A DNA stretch of 64,000 nucleotides from Siphonodentalium dalli (lineage: Eukaryota > Mollusca > Scaphopoda > Gadilida > Siphonodentaliidae), in NCBI GenBank assembly GCA_032622095.1, contig CP136062.1, positions 12,425,710 through 12,489,709 of the forward strand. The letters run 5' to 3'. Positions within the stretch are counted from its first letter, which is position 1. The number at the start of each line of letters is the position of its first letter. A program made the translations under genes and the position numbers. This document shows positions 11,969-25,935 of this stretch, piece after piece. The notes under the pieces were generated by a model. It saw only the letters and a program-made list of their open reading frames with translations. It searched no databases and was not told where the DNA came from.

Positions 11969-12419
11969 GGTTACACTGGTGTAAATAAGGTTCCGAGTGA
12001 CATCTAGCGGATGCGGGAGGAATATATAGGAGAGAATAAAATAGACACTGGGCCCTGATTGGTCAATAGCCTTGTGTGCTTTTCACATAAAAAAATCATC
12101 ACACCTCTTCCCTATGATTTCCCATAGGTAAAATAACCATTGGCACAGGAATTAACCCTTTGTAGTGAAGTTTGAATTTTTTGGTGTGGTCTAAAATATG
12201 ACTGTATTTTTTTATGCGGTTCTGACACTAGTTACGAAAACATAAGATTTAAAGGCGAATTCCCTGCTAGACAGACATGATTTTTTTGTGTAAAAAGTTT
12301 CCCAAAATGTCAATTTTTCAGATTTAAAGAAAATTTTGGACCCAACATTTATATTGGCAACACTATACGCTAAAACGTTAGCACTGAGGCCTATGGAAAA
12401 CATTTACACCAGTGTAACC
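11969..12419 (+). mobile_element. MITE-like element copy 8
   Basis: Full copy. Marker base 12091 is A, isolated among C neighbours; the equivalent copy 13,516 bp downstream (25607) is also an isolated A. Confidence 0.85.
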
Positions 12420-14722
12420 TAAAGGGAAAAAATAGCTTTTTATCATTTTTGATTCCTGGGAGTCACTTTAAAGCATTTTAATGCATTTTACAGAGCCTGG
12501 TATTTCAGTCCAATGAATATCTCATGCTTGATGTGGCTATTCTTGCTGCTGATGCCTTCTTTCACTTACATCAGCCAAAAAAATAGTAAGATTTTTCATA
12601 AAAAATGCCAATTTTTCAAGGTATTTTCAAAATTTTTCAAGGTGGTAATAGTCACATGATAATGCAAATGACCCATAACATGGGCATGTCAACGACACAT
12701 AATTCAATTGTTATAAGAACCTAATTTAACAAGTATTTTGGATTTTATAGCCAGTGATATACAAATATATATCATAAAAGTGTGTCATTTCCACTGGTGG
12801 GTATGGTCATTTGAAGGTTAATAGCACTAAAACTTGGACACATTTAAGAAAATGCTTCAGCAATTCAAAGAGAGCATATCTTTATTCAACTAATTCAATG
12901 TACACCCACATCCAGTTATCTTGGATCACCCTTGCAGACCTGAAAATGTCATATTTTATTCTTCAATGTGCTGATAAAGTCATGCGCTTGATGCTCAGCT
13001 GATCAGATCTGGACTCAATGACCTCACATCACCAGAAGTTCTCTCATGGAAAGAATATTGAACAGTCTTCCATAGCTGATCCAAGTTTGCAACACCAGAC
13101 CCCTAAAACTGAGTGAAAATGGGGCCTGAACATGACTGGTGGTGGAAAATTGTGCTTTTTTGATGAATAATTTGTTAAAGGGGGTGGGGTTAAATTGTGT
13201 GTGATAAATAAAGAACCACAGAAGTGATATTGTTTTTGAACACATTTTTTCCATTGATGGGAAATTCTGAAGAAATGTAGGGAGTTACAATTATTCCGCG
13301 AAAAAGCGGGCTATCGCTTTAGGTTACACTGGTGTAAATAAGGTTCCGAGTGACATCTAGCGGATGCGGGAGGAATATATAGGAGAGAATAAAATAGACA
13401 CTGGGCCCTGATTGGTCAATAGCCTTGTGTGCTTTTCACATAACAAAATCATCACACCTCTTCCCTATGATTTCCCATAGGTAAAATAACCATTGGCACA
13501 GGAATTAACCCTTTGTAGTGAAGTTTGAATTTTTTGGTGTGGTCTAAAATATGACTGTATTTTTTTATGCGGTTCTGACACTAGTTACGAAAACATAAGA
13601 TTTAAAGGCGAATTCCCTGCTAGACAGACATAATTTTTTTGTGTAAAAAGTTTCCCAAAATGTCAATTTTTCAGATTTAAAGAAAATTTTGGACCCAACA
13701 TTTATATTGGCAACACTATACGCTAAAACGTTAGCACTGAGGCCTATGGAAAACATTTACACCAGTGTAACCTAAAGGGAAAAAATAGCTTTTTATCATT
13801 TTTGATTCCTGGGAGTCACTTTAAAGCATTTTAATGCATTTTACAGAGCCTGGTATTTCAGTCCAATGAATATCTCATGCTTGATGTGGCTATTCTTGCT
13901 GCTGATGCCTTCTTTCACTTACATCAGCCAAAAAAATAGTAAGATTTTTCATAAAAAATGCCAATTTTTCAAGGTATTTTCAAAATTTTTCAAGGTGGTA
14001 ATAGTCACATGATAATGCAAATGACCCATAACATGGGCATGTCAACGACACATAATTCAATTGTTATAAGAACCTAATTTAACAAGTATTTTGGATTTTA
14101 TAGCCAGTGATATACATATATATATCATAAAAGTGTGTCATTTCCACTGGTGGGTATGGTCATTTGAAGGTTAATAGCACTAAAACTTGGACACATTTAA
14201 GAAAATGCTTCAGCAATTCAAAGAGAGCATATCTTTATTCAACTAATTCAATGTACACCCACATCCAGTTATCTTGGATCACCCTTGCAGACCTGAAAAT
14301 GTCATATTTTATTCTTCAATGTGCTGATAAAGTCATGCGCTTGATGCTCAGCTGATCAGATCTGGACTCAATGACCTCACATCACCAGAAGTTCTCTCAT
14401 GGAAAGAATATTGAACAGTCTTCCATAGCTGATCCAAGTTTGCAACACCAGACCCCTAAAACTGAGTGAAAATGGGGCCTGAACATGACTGGTGGTGGAA
14501 AATTGTGCTTTTTTGATGAATAATTTGTTAAAGGGGGTGGGGTTAAATTGTGTGTGATAAATAAAGAACCACAGAAGTGATATTGTTTTTGAACACATTT
14601 TTTCCATTGATGGGAAATTCTGAAGAAATGTAGGGAGTTACAATTATTCCGCGAAAAAGCGGGCTATCGCTTTAGGTTACACTGGTGTAAATAAGGTTCC
14701 GAGTGACATCTAGCGGATGCGA
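12091..14722 (+). repeat. Block duplicated at +13,516 bp, copy 1
   Basis: Three rare variants occur here (A at 12091, 12764 and 14722) and again at 25607, 26280 and 28238, each exactly 13,516 bp away (11 units). The A/T tract near 11276 differs from its partner, so the left limit lies after it. The span given is the minimum shared stretch. Confidence 0.75.
13322..13772 (+). mobile_element. MITE-like element copy 9
   Basis: Full copy. Marker base 13444 is C. A private G-to-A change lies at 13632. Confidence 0.85.
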
Positions 14723-15125
14723 GAGGAATATATAGGAGAGAATAAAATAGACACTGGGCCCTGATTGGTCAATAGCCTTGTGTGCTTTTCACATAACAAA
14801 ATCATCACACCTCTTCCCTATGATTTCCCATAGGTAAAATAACCATTGGCACAGGAATTAACCCTTTGTAGTGAAGTTTGAATTTTTTGGTGTGGTCTAA
14901 AATATGACTGTATTTTTTTATGCGGTTCTGACACTAGTTACGAAAACATAAGATTTAAAGGCGAATTCCCTGCTAGACAGACATGATTTTTTTGTGTAAA
15001 AAGTTTCCCAAAATGTCAATTTTTCAGATTTAAAGAAAATTTTGGACCCAACATTTATATTGGCAACACTATACGCTAAAACGTTAGCACTGAGGCCTAT
15101 GGAAAACATTTACACCAGTGTAACC
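14675..15125 (+). mobile_element. MITE-like element copy 10
   Basis: Full copy. Marker base 14797 is C. A G-to-A change at 14722 is shared only with the copy at 28191 (position 28238). Confidence 0.85.
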
Positions 15126-16027
15126 TAAAGGGAAAAAATAGCTTTTTATCATTTTTGATTCCTGGGAGTCACTTTAAAGCATTTTAATGCATTTTACAGA
15201 GCCTGGTATTTCAGTCCAATGAATATCTCATGCTTGATGTGGCTATTCTTGCTGCTGATGCCTTCTTTCACTTACATCAGCCAAAAAAATAGTAAGATTT
15301 TTCATAAAAAATGCCAATTTTTCAAGGTATTTTCAAAATTTTTCAAGGTGGTAATAGTCACATGATAATGCAAATGACCCATAACATGGGCATGTCAACG
15401 ACACATAATTCAATTGTTATAAGAACCTAATTTAACAAGTATTTTGGATTTTATAGCCAGTGATATACATATATATATCATAAAAGTGTGTCATTTCCAC
15501 TGGTGGGTATGGTCATTTGAAGGTTAATAGCACTAAAACTTGGACACATTTAAGAAAATGCTTCAGCAATTCAAAGAGAGCATATCTTTATTCAACTAAT
15601 TCAATGTACACCCACATCCAGTTATCTTGGATCACCCTTGCAGACCTGAAAATGTCATATTTTATTCTTCAATGTGCTGATAAAGTCATGCGCTTGATGC
15701 TCAGCTGATCAGATCTGGACTCAATGACCTCACATCACCAGAAGTTCTCTCATGGAAAGAATATTGAACAGTCTTCCATAGCTGATCCAAGTTTGCAACA
15801 CCAGACCCCTAAAACTGAGTGAAAATGGGGCCTGAACATGACTGGTGGTGGAAAATTGTGCTTTTTTGATGAATAATTTGTTAAAGGGGGTGGGGTTAAA
15901 TTGTGTGTGATAAATAAAGAACCACAGAAGTGATATTGTTTTTGAACACATTTTTTCCATTGATGGGAAATTCTGAAGAAATGTAGGGAGTTACAATTAT
16001 TCCGCGAAAAAGCGGGCTATCGCTTTA

Positions 16028-16478
16028 GGTTACACTGGTGTAAATAAGGTTCCGAGTGACATCTAGCGGATGCGGGAGGAATATATAGGAGAGAATAAAA
16101 TAGACACTGGGCCCTGATTGGTCAATAGCCTTGTGTGCTTTTCACATAACAAAATCATCACACCTCTTCCCTATGATTTCCCATAGGTAAAATAACCATT
16201 GGCACAGGAATTAACCCTTTGTAGTGAAGTTTGAATTTTTTGGTGTGGTCTAAAATATGACTGTATTTTTTTATGCGGTTCTGACACTAGTTACGAAAAC
16301 ATAAGATTTAAAGGCGAATTCCCTGCTAGACAGACATGATTTTTTTGTGTAAAAAGTTTCCCAAAATGTCAATTTTTCAGATTTAAAGAAAATTTTGGAC
16401 CCAACATTTATATTGGCAACACTATACGCTAAAACGTTAGCACTGAGGCCTATGGAAAACATTTACACCAGTGTAACC
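16028..16478 (+). mobile_element. MITE-like element copy 11
   Basis: Full copy. Marker base 16150 is C. Confidence 0.85.
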
Positions 16479-17380
16479 TAAAGGGAAAAAATAGCTTTTT
16501 ATCATTTTTGATTCCTGGGAGTCACTTTAAAGCATTTTAATGCATTTTACAGAGCCTGGTATTTCAGTCCAATGAATATCTCATGCTTGATGTGGCTATT
16601 CTTGCTGCTGATGCCTTCTTTCACTTACATCAGCCAAAAAAATAGTAAGATTTTTCATAAAAAATGCCAATTTTTCAAGGTATTTTCAAAATTTTTCAAG
16701 GTGGTAATAGTCACATGATAATGCAAATGACCCATAACATGGGCATGTCAACGACACATAATTCAATTGTTATAAGAACCTAATTTAACAAGTATTTTGG
16801 ATTTTATAGCCAGTGATATACATATATATATCATAAAAGTGTGTCATTTCCACTGGTGGGTATGGTCATTTGAAGGTTAATAGCACTAAAACTTGGACAC
16901 ATTTAAGAAAATGCTTCAGCAATTCAAAGAGAGCATATCTTTATTCAACTAATTCAATGTACACCCACATCCAGTTATCTTGGATCACCCTTGCAGACCT
17001 GAAAATGTCATATTTTATTCTTCAATGTGCTGATAAAGTCATGCGCTTGATGCTCAGCTGATCAGATCTGGACTCAATGACCTCACATCACCAGAAGTTC
17101 TCTCATGGAAAGAATATTGAACAGTCTTCCATAGCTGATCCAAGTTTGCAACACCAGACCCCTAAAACTGAGTGAAAATGGGGCCTGAACATGACTGGTG
17201 GTGGAAAATTGTGCTTTTTTGATGAATAATTTGTTAAAGGGGGTGGGGTTAAATTGTGTGTGATAAATAAAGAACCACAGAAGTGATATTGTTTTTGAAC
17301 ACATTTTTTCCATTGATGGGAAATTCTGAAGAAATGTAGGGAGTTACAATTATTCCGCGAAAAAGCGGGCTATCGCTTTA

Positions 17381-17831
17381 GGTTACACTGGTGTAAATAA
17401 GGTTCCGAGTGACATCTAGCGGATGCGGGAGGAATATATAGGAGAGAATAAAATAGACACTGGGCCCTGATTGGTCAATAGCCTTGTGTGCTTTTCACAT
17501 AACAAAATCATCACACCTCTTCCCTATGATTTCCCATAGGTAAAATAACCATTGGCACAGGAATTAACCCTTTGTAGTGAAGTTTGAATTTTTTGGTGTG
17601 GTCTAAAATATGACTGTATTTTTTTATGCGGTTCTGACACTAGTTACGAAAACATAAGATTTAAAGGCGAATTCCCTGCTAGACAGACATGATTTTTTTG
17701 TGTAAAAAGTTTCCCAAAATGTCAATTTTTCAGATTTAAAGAAAATTTTGGACCCAACATTTATATTGGCAACACTATACGCTAAAACGTTAGCACTGAG
17801 GCCTATGGAAAACATTTACACCAGTGTAACC
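17381..17831 (+). mobile_element. MITE-like element copy 12
   Basis: Full copy, followed by two successive empty units. Marker base 17503 is C. Confidence 0.85.
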
Positions 17832-18729
17832 TAAAGGGAAAAAATAGCTTTTTATCATTTTTGATTCCTGGGAGTCACTTTAAAGCATTTTAATGCATTT
17901 TACAGAGCCTGGTATTTCAGTCCAATGAATATCTCATGCTTGATGTGGCTATTCTTGCTGCTGATGCCTTCTTTCACTTACATCAGCCAAAAAAATAGTA
18001 AGATTTTTCATAAAAAATGCCAATTTTTCAAGGTATTTTCAAAATTTTTCAAGGTGGTAATAGTCACATGATAATGCAAATGACCCATAACATGGGCATG
18101 TCAACGACACATAATTCAATTGTTATAAGAACCTAATTTAACAAGTATTTTGGATTTTATAGCCAGTGATATACATATATATATCATAAAAGTGTGTCAT
18201 TTCCACTGGTGGGTATGGTCATTTGAAGGTTAATAGCACTAAAACTTGGACACATTTAAGAAAATGCTTCAGCAATTCAAAGAGAGCATATCTTTATTCA
18301 ACTAATTCAATGTACACCCACATCCAGTTATCTTGGATCACCCTTGCAGACCTGAAAATGTCATATTTTATTCTTCAATGTGCTGATAAAGTCATGCGCT
18401 TGATGCTCAGCTGATCAGATCTGGACTCAATGACCTCACATCACCAGAAGTTCTCTCATGGAAAGAATATTGAACAGTCTTCCATAGCTGATCCAAGTTT
18501 GCAACACCAGACCCCTAAAACTGAGTGAAAATGGGGCCTGAACATGACTGGTGGTGGAAAATTGTGCTTTTTTGATGAATAATTTGTTAAAGGGGGTGGG
18601 GTTAAATTGTGTGTGATAAATAAAGAACCACAGAAGTGATATTGTTTTTGAACACATTTTTTCCATTGATGGGAAATTCTGAAGAAATGTAGGGAGTTAC
18701 AATTATTCCGCGAAAAAGCGGGCTATCGC

Positions 18730-18734
18730 TTAAA
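18730..18734 (+). other. Empty element site, junction TTAAA
   Basis: Same junction as at 8360, in the unit starting at 18223. It is directly followed by another empty unit. Confidence 0.9.
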
Positions 18735-19625
18735 GGGAAAAAATAGCTTTTTATCATTTTTGATTCCTGGGAGTCACTTTAAAGCATTTTAATGCATTTT
18801 ACAGAGCCTGGTATTTCAGTCCAATGAATATCTCATGCTTGATGTGGCTATTCTTGCTGCTGATGCCTTCTTTCACTTACATCAGCCAAAAAAATAGTAA
18901 GATTTTTCATAAAAAATGCCAATTTTTCAAGGTATTTTCAAAATTTTTCAAGGTGGTAATAGTCACATGATAATGCAAATGACCCATAACATGGGCATGT
19001 CAACGACACATAATTCAATTGTTATAAGAACCTAATTTAACAAGTATTTTGGATTTTATAGCCAGTGATATACATATATATATCATAAAAGTGTGTCATT
19101 TCCACTGGTGGGTATGGTCATTTGAAGGTTAATAGCACTAAAACTTGGACACATTTAAGAAAATGCTTCAGCAATTCAAAGAGAGCATATCTTTATTCAA
19201 CTAATTCAATGTACACCCACATCCAGTTATCTTGGATCACCCTTGCAGACCTGAAAATGTCATATTTTATTCTTCAATGTGCTGATAAAGTCATGCGCTT
19301 GATGCTCAGCTGATCAGATCTGGACTCAATGACCTCACATCACCAGAAGTTCTCTCATGGAAAGAATATTGAACAGTCTTCCATAGCTGATCCAAGTTTG
19401 CAACACCAGACCCCTAAAACTGAGTGAAAATGGGGCCTGAACATGACTGGTGGTGGAAAATTGTGCTTTTTTGATGAATAATTTGTTAAAGGGGGTGGGG
19501 TTAAATTGTGTGTGATAAATAAAGAACCACAGAAGTGATATTGTTTTTGAACACATTTTTTCCATTGATGGGAAATTCTGAAGAAATGTAGGGAGTTACA
19601 ATTATTCCGCGAAAAAGCGGGCTAT

Positions 19626-19631
19626 CGCGGG
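19626..19631 (+). other. Empty element site, six bases lost (CGC joined to GGG)
   Basis: In the unit starting at 19122, position 19628 is joined to 19629 with the whole TTTAAA missing. The loss is three bases on each side of the insertion point. Unit step is 894. Confidence 0.9.
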
Positions 19632-20526
19632 AAAAAATAGCTTTTTATCATTTTTGATTCCTGGGAGTCACTTTAAAGCATTTTAATGCATTTTACAGAG
19701 CCTGGTATTTCAGTCCAATGAATATCTCATGCTTGATGTGGCTATTCTTGCTGCTGATGCCTTCTTTCACTTACATCAGCCAAAAAAATAGTAAGATTTT
19801 TCATAAAAAATGCCAATTTTTCAAGGTATTTTCAAAATTTTTCAAGGTGGTAATAGTCACATGATAATGCAAATGACCCATAACATGGGCATGTCAACGA
19901 CACATAATTCAATTGTTATAAGAACCTAATTTAACAAGTATTTTGGATTTTATAGCCAGTGATATACATATATATATCATAAAAGTGTGTCATTTCCACT
20001 GGTGGGTATGGTCATTTGAAGGTTAATAGCACTAAAACTTGGACACATTTAAGAAAATGCTTCAGCAATTCAAAGAGAGCATATCTTTATTCAACTAATT
20101 CAATGTACACCCACATCCAGTTATCTTGGATCACCCTTGCAGACCTGAAAATGTCATATTTTATTCTTCAATGTGCTGATAAAGTCATGCGCTTGATGCT
20201 CAGCTGATCAGATCTGGACTCAATGACCTCACATCACCAGAAGTTCTCTCATGGAAAGAATATTGAACAGTCTTCCATAGCTGATCCAAGTTTGCAACAC
20301 CAGACCCCTAAAACTGAGTGAAAATGGGGCCTGAACATGACTGGTGGTGGAAAATTGTGCTTTTTTGATGAATAATTTGTTAAAGGGGGTGGGGTTAAAT
20401 TGTGTGTGATAAATAAAGAACCACAGAAGTGATATTGTTTTTGAACACATTTTTTCCATTGATGGGAAATTCTGAAGAAATGTAGGGAGTTACAATTATT
20501 CCGCGAAAAAGCGGGCTATCGCTTTA

Positions 20527-20977
20527 GGTTACACTGGTGTAAATAAGGTTCCGAGTGACATCTAGCGGATGCGGGAGGAATATATAGGAGAGAATAAAAT
20601 AGACACTGGGCCCTGATTGGTCAATAGCCTTGTGTGCTTTTCACATAACAAAATCATCACACCTCTTCCCTATGATTTCCCATAGGTAAAATAACCATTG
20701 GCACAGGAATTAACCCTTTGTAGTGAAGTTTGAATTTTTTGGTGTGGTCTAAAATATGACTGTATTTTTTTATGCGGTTCTGACACTAGTTACGAAAACA
20801 TAAGATTTAAAGGCGAATTCCCTGCTAGACAGACATGATTTTTTTGTGTAAAAAGTTTCCCAAAATGTCAATTTTTCAGATTTAAAGAAAATTTTGGACC
20901 CAACATTTATATTGGCAACACTATACGCTAAAACGTTAGCACTGAGGCCTATGGAAAACATTTACACCAGTGTAACC
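20527..20977 (+). mobile_element. MITE-like element copy 13
   Basis: Full copy, first after the two empty units. Marker base 20649 is C. Confidence 0.85.
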
Positions 20978-21879
20978 TAAAGGGAAAAAATAGCTTTTTA
21001 TCATTTTTGATTCCTGGGAGTCACTTTAAAGCATTTTAATGCATTTTACAGAGCCTGGTATTTCAGTCCAATGAATATCTCATGCTTGATGTGGCTATTC
21101 TTGCTGCTGATGCCTTCTTTCACTTACATCAGCCAAAAAAATAGTAAGATTTTTCATAAAAAATGCCAATTTTTCAAGGTATTTTCAAAATTTTTCAAGG
21201 TGGTAATAGTCACATGATAATGCAAATGACCCATAACATGGGCATGTCAACGACACATAATTCAATTGTTATAAGAACCTAATTTAACAAGTATTTTGGA
21301 TTTTATAGCCAGTGATATACATATATATATCATAAAAGTGTGTCATTTCCACTGGTGGGTATGGTCATTTGAAGGTTAATAGCACTAAAACTTGGACACA
21401 TTTAAGAAAATGCTTCAGCAATTCAAAGAGAGCATATCTTTATTCAACTAATTCAATGTACACCCACATCCAGTTATCTTGGATCACCCTTGCAGACCTG
21501 AAAATGTCATATTTTATTCTTCAATGTGCTGATAAAGTCATGCGCTTGATGCTCAGCTGATCAGATCTGGACTCAATGACCTCACATCACCAGAAGTTCT
21601 CTCATGGAAAGAATATTGAACAGTCTTCCATAGCTGATCCAAGTTTGCAACACCAGACCCCTAAAACTGAGTGAAAATGGGGCCTGAACATGACTGGTGG
21701 TGGAAAATTGTGCTTTTTTGATGAATAATTTGTTAAAGGGGGTGGGGTTAAATTGTGTGTGATAAATAAAGAACCACAGAAGTGATATTGTTTTTGAACA
21801 CATTTTTTCCATTGATGGGAAATTCTGAAGAAATGTAGGGAGTTACAATTATTCCGCGAAAAAGCGGGCTATCGCTTTA

Positions 21880-22330
21880 GGTTACACTGGTGTAAATAAG
21901 GTTCCGAGTGACATCTAGCGGATGCGGGAGGAATATATAGGAGAGAATAAAATAGACACTGGGCCCTGATTGGTCAATAGCCTTGTGTGCTTTTCACATA
22001 ACAAAATCATCACACCTCTTCCCTATGATTTCCCATAGGTAAAATAACCATTGGCACAGGAATTAACCCTTTGTAGTGAAGTTTGAATTTTTTGGTGTGG
22101 TCTAAAATATGACTGTATTTTTTTATGCGGTTCTGACACTAGTTACGAAAACATAAGATTTAAAGGCGAATTCCCTGCTAGACAGACATGATTTTTTTGT
22201 GTAAAAAGTTTCCCAAAATGTCAATTTTTCAGATTTAAAGAAAATTTTGGACCCAACATTTATATTGGCAACACTATACGCTAAAACGTTAGCACTGAGG
22301 CCTATGGAAAACATTTACACCAGTGTAACC
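21880..22330 (+). mobile_element. MITE-like element copy 14
   Basis: Full copy. Marker base 22002 is C. Confidence 0.85.
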
Positions 22331-23228
22331 TAAAGGGAAAAAATAGCTTTTTATCATTTTTGATTCCTGGGAGTCACTTTAAAGCATTTTAATGCATTTT
22401 ACAGAGCCTGGTATTTCAGTCCAATGAATATCTCATGCTTGATGTGGCTATTCTTGCTGCTGATGCCTTCTTTCACTTACATCAGCCAAAAAAATAGTAA
22501 GATTTTTCATAAAAAATGCCAATTTTTCAAGGTATTTTCAAAATTTTTCAAGGTGGTAATAGTCACATGATAATGCAAATGACCCATAACATGGGCATGT
22601 CAACGACACATAATTCAATTGTTATAAGAACCTAATTTAACAAGTATTTTGGATTTTATAGCCAGTGATATACATATATATATCATAAAAGTGTGTCATT
22701 TCCACTGGTGGGTATGGTCATTTGAAGGTTAATAGCACTAAAACTTGGACACATTTAAGAAAATGCTTCAGCAATTCAAAGAGAGCATATCTTTATTCAA
22801 CTAATTCAATGTACACCCACATCCAGTTATCTTGGATCACCCTTGCAGACCTGAAAATGTCATATTTTATTCTTCAATGTGCTGATAAAGTCATGCGCTT
22901 GATGCTCAGCTGATCAGATCTGGACTCAATGACCTCACATCACCAGAAGTTCTCTCATGGAAAGAATATTGAACAGTCTTCCATAGCTGATCCAAGTTTG
23001 CAACACCAGACCCCTAAAACTGAGTGAAAATGGGGCCTGAACATGACTGGTGGTGGAAAATTGTGCTTTTTTGATGAATAATTTGTTAAAGGGGGTGGGG
23101 TTAAATTGTGTGTGATAAATAAAGAACCACAGAAGTGATATTGTTTTTGAACACATTTTTTCCATTGATGGGAAATTCTGAAGAAATGTAGGGAGTTACA
23201 ATTATTCCGCGAAAAAGCGGGCTATCGC

Positions 23229-23233
23229 TTTAA
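23229..23233 (+). other. Empty element site, junction TTTAA
   Basis: Unit starting at 22722; same junction as at 3402. Confidence 0.9.
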
Positions 23234-24131
23234 GGGAAAAAATAGCTTTTTATCATTTTTGATTCCTGGGAGTCACTTTAAAGCATTTTAATGCATTTTA
23301 CAGAGCCTGGTATTTCAGTCCAATGAATATCTCATGCTTGATGTGGCTATTCTTGCTGCTGATGCCTTCTTTCACTTACATCAGCCAAAAAAATAGTAAG
23401 ATTTTTCATAAAAAATGCCAATTTTTCAAGGTATTTTCAAAATTTTTCAAGGTGGTAATAGTCACATGATAATGCAAATGACCCATAACATGGGCATGTC
23501 AACGACACATAATTCAATTGTTATAAGAACCTAATTTAACAAGTATTTTGGATTTTATAGCCAGTGATATACATATATATATCATAAAAGTGTGTCATTT
23601 CCACTGGTGGGTATGGTCATTTGAAGGTTAATAGCACTAAAACTTGGACACATTTAAGAAAATGCTTCAGCAATTCAAAGAGAGCATATCTTTATTCAAC
23701 TAATTCAATGTACACCCACATCCAGTTATCTTGGATCACCCTTGCAGACCTGAAAATGTCATATTTTATTCTTCAATGTGCTGATAAAGTCATGCGCTTG
23801 ATGCTCAGCTGATCAGATCTGGACTCAATGACCTCACATCACCAGAAGTTCTCTCATGGAAAGAATATTGAACAGTCTTCCATAGCTGATCCAAGTTTGC
23901 AACACCAGACCCCTAAAACTGAGTGAAAATGGGGCCTGAACATGACTGGTGGTGGAAAATTGTGCTTTTTTGATGAATAATTTGTTAAAGGGGGTGGGGT
24001 TAAATTGTGTGTGATAAATAAAGAACCACAGAAGTGATATTGTTTTTGAACACATTTTTTCCATTGATGGGAAATTCTGAAGAAATGTAGGGAGTTACAA
24101 TTATTCCGCGAAAAAGCGGGCTATCGCTTTA

Positions 24132-24582
24132 GGTTACACTGGTGTAAATAAGGTTCCGAGTGACATCTAGCGGATGCGGGAGGAATATATAGGAGAGAAT
24201 AAAATAGACACTGGGCCCTGATTGGTCAATAGCCTTGTGTGCTTTTCACATAACAAAATCATCACACCTCTTCCCTATGATTTCCCATAGGTAAAATAAC
24301 CATTGGCACAGGAATTAACCCTTTGTAGTGAAGTTTGAATTTTTTGGTGTGGTCTAAAATATGACTGTATTTTTTTATGCGGTTCTGACACTAGTTACGA
24401 AAACATAAGATTTAAAGGCGAATTCCCTGCTAGACAGACATGATTTTTTTGTGTAAAAAGTTTCCCAAAATGTCAATTTTTCAGATTTAAAGAAAATTTT
24501 GGACCCAACATTTATATTGGCAACACTATACGCTAAAACGTTAGCACTGAGGCCTATGGAAAACATTTACACCAGTGTAACC
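24132..24582 (+). mobile_element. MITE-like element copy 15
   Basis: Full copy following an empty unit. Marker base 24254 is C. Confidence 0.85.
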
Positions 24583-25484
24583 TAAAGGGAAAAAATAGCT
24601 TTTTATCATTTTTGATTCCTGGGAGTCACTTTAAAGCATTTTAATGCATTTTACAGAGCCTGGTATTTCAGTCCAATGAATATCTCATGCTTGATGTGGC
24701 TATTCTTGCTGCTGATGCCTTCTTTCACTTACATCAGCCAAAAAAATAGTAAGATTTTTCATAAAAAATGCCAATTTTTCAAGGTATTTTCAAAATTTTT
24801 CAAGGTGGTAATAGTCACATGATAATGCAAATGACCCATAACATGGGCATGTCAACGACACATAATTCAATTGTTATAAGAACCTAATTTAACAAGTATT
24901 TTGGATTTTATAGCCAGTGATATACATATATATATCATAAAAGTGTGTCATTTCCACTGGTGGGTATGGTCATTTGAAGGTTAATAGCACTAAAACTTGG
25001 ACACATTTAAGAAAATGCTTCAGCAATTCAAAGAGAGCATATCTTTATTCAACTAATTCAATGTACACCCACATCCAGTTATCTTGGATCACCCTTGCAG
25101 ACCTGAAAATGTCATATTTTATTCTTCAATGTGCTGATAAAGTCATGCGCTTGATGCTCAGCTGATCAGATCTGGACTCAATGACCTCACATCACCAGAA
25201 GTTCTCTCATGGAAAGAATATTGAACAGTCTTCCATAGCTGATCCAAGTTTGCAACACCAGACCCCTAAAACTGAGTGAAAATGGGGCCTGAACATGACT
25301 GGTGGTGGAAAATTGTGCTTTTTTGATGAATAATTTGTTAAAGGGGGTGGGGTTAAATTGTGTGTGATAAATAAAGAACCACAGAAGTGATATTGTTTTT
25401 GAACACATTTTTTCCATTGATGGGAAATTCTGAAGAAATGTAGGGAGTTACAATTATTCCGCGAAAAAGCGGGCTATCGCTTTA

Positions 25485-25935
25485 GGTTACACTGGTGTAA
25501 ATAAGGTTCCGAGTGACATCTAGCGGATGCGGGAGGAATATATAGGAGAGAATAAAATAGACACTGGGCCCTGATTGGTCAATAGCCTTGTGTGCTTTTC
25601 ACATAAAAAAATCATCACACCTCTTCCCTATGATTTCCCATAGGTAAAATAACCATTGGCACAGGAATTAACCCTTTGTAGTGAAGTTTGAATTTTTTGG
25701 TGTGGTCTAAAATATGACTGTATTTTTTTATGCGGTTCTGACACTAGTTACGAAAACATAAGATTTAAAGGCGAATTCCCTGCTAGACAGACATGATTTT
25801 TTTGTGTAAAAAGTTTCCCAAAATGTCAATTTTTCAGATTTAAAGAAAATTTTGGACCCAACATTTATATTGGCAACACTATACGCTAAAACGTTAGCAC
25901 TGAGGCCTATGGAAAACATTTACACCAGTGTAACC
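25485..25935 (+). mobile_element. MITE-like element copy 16
   Basis: Full copy. Marker base 25607 is A, matching copy 8 at the 13,516 bp offset. Confidence 0.85.
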
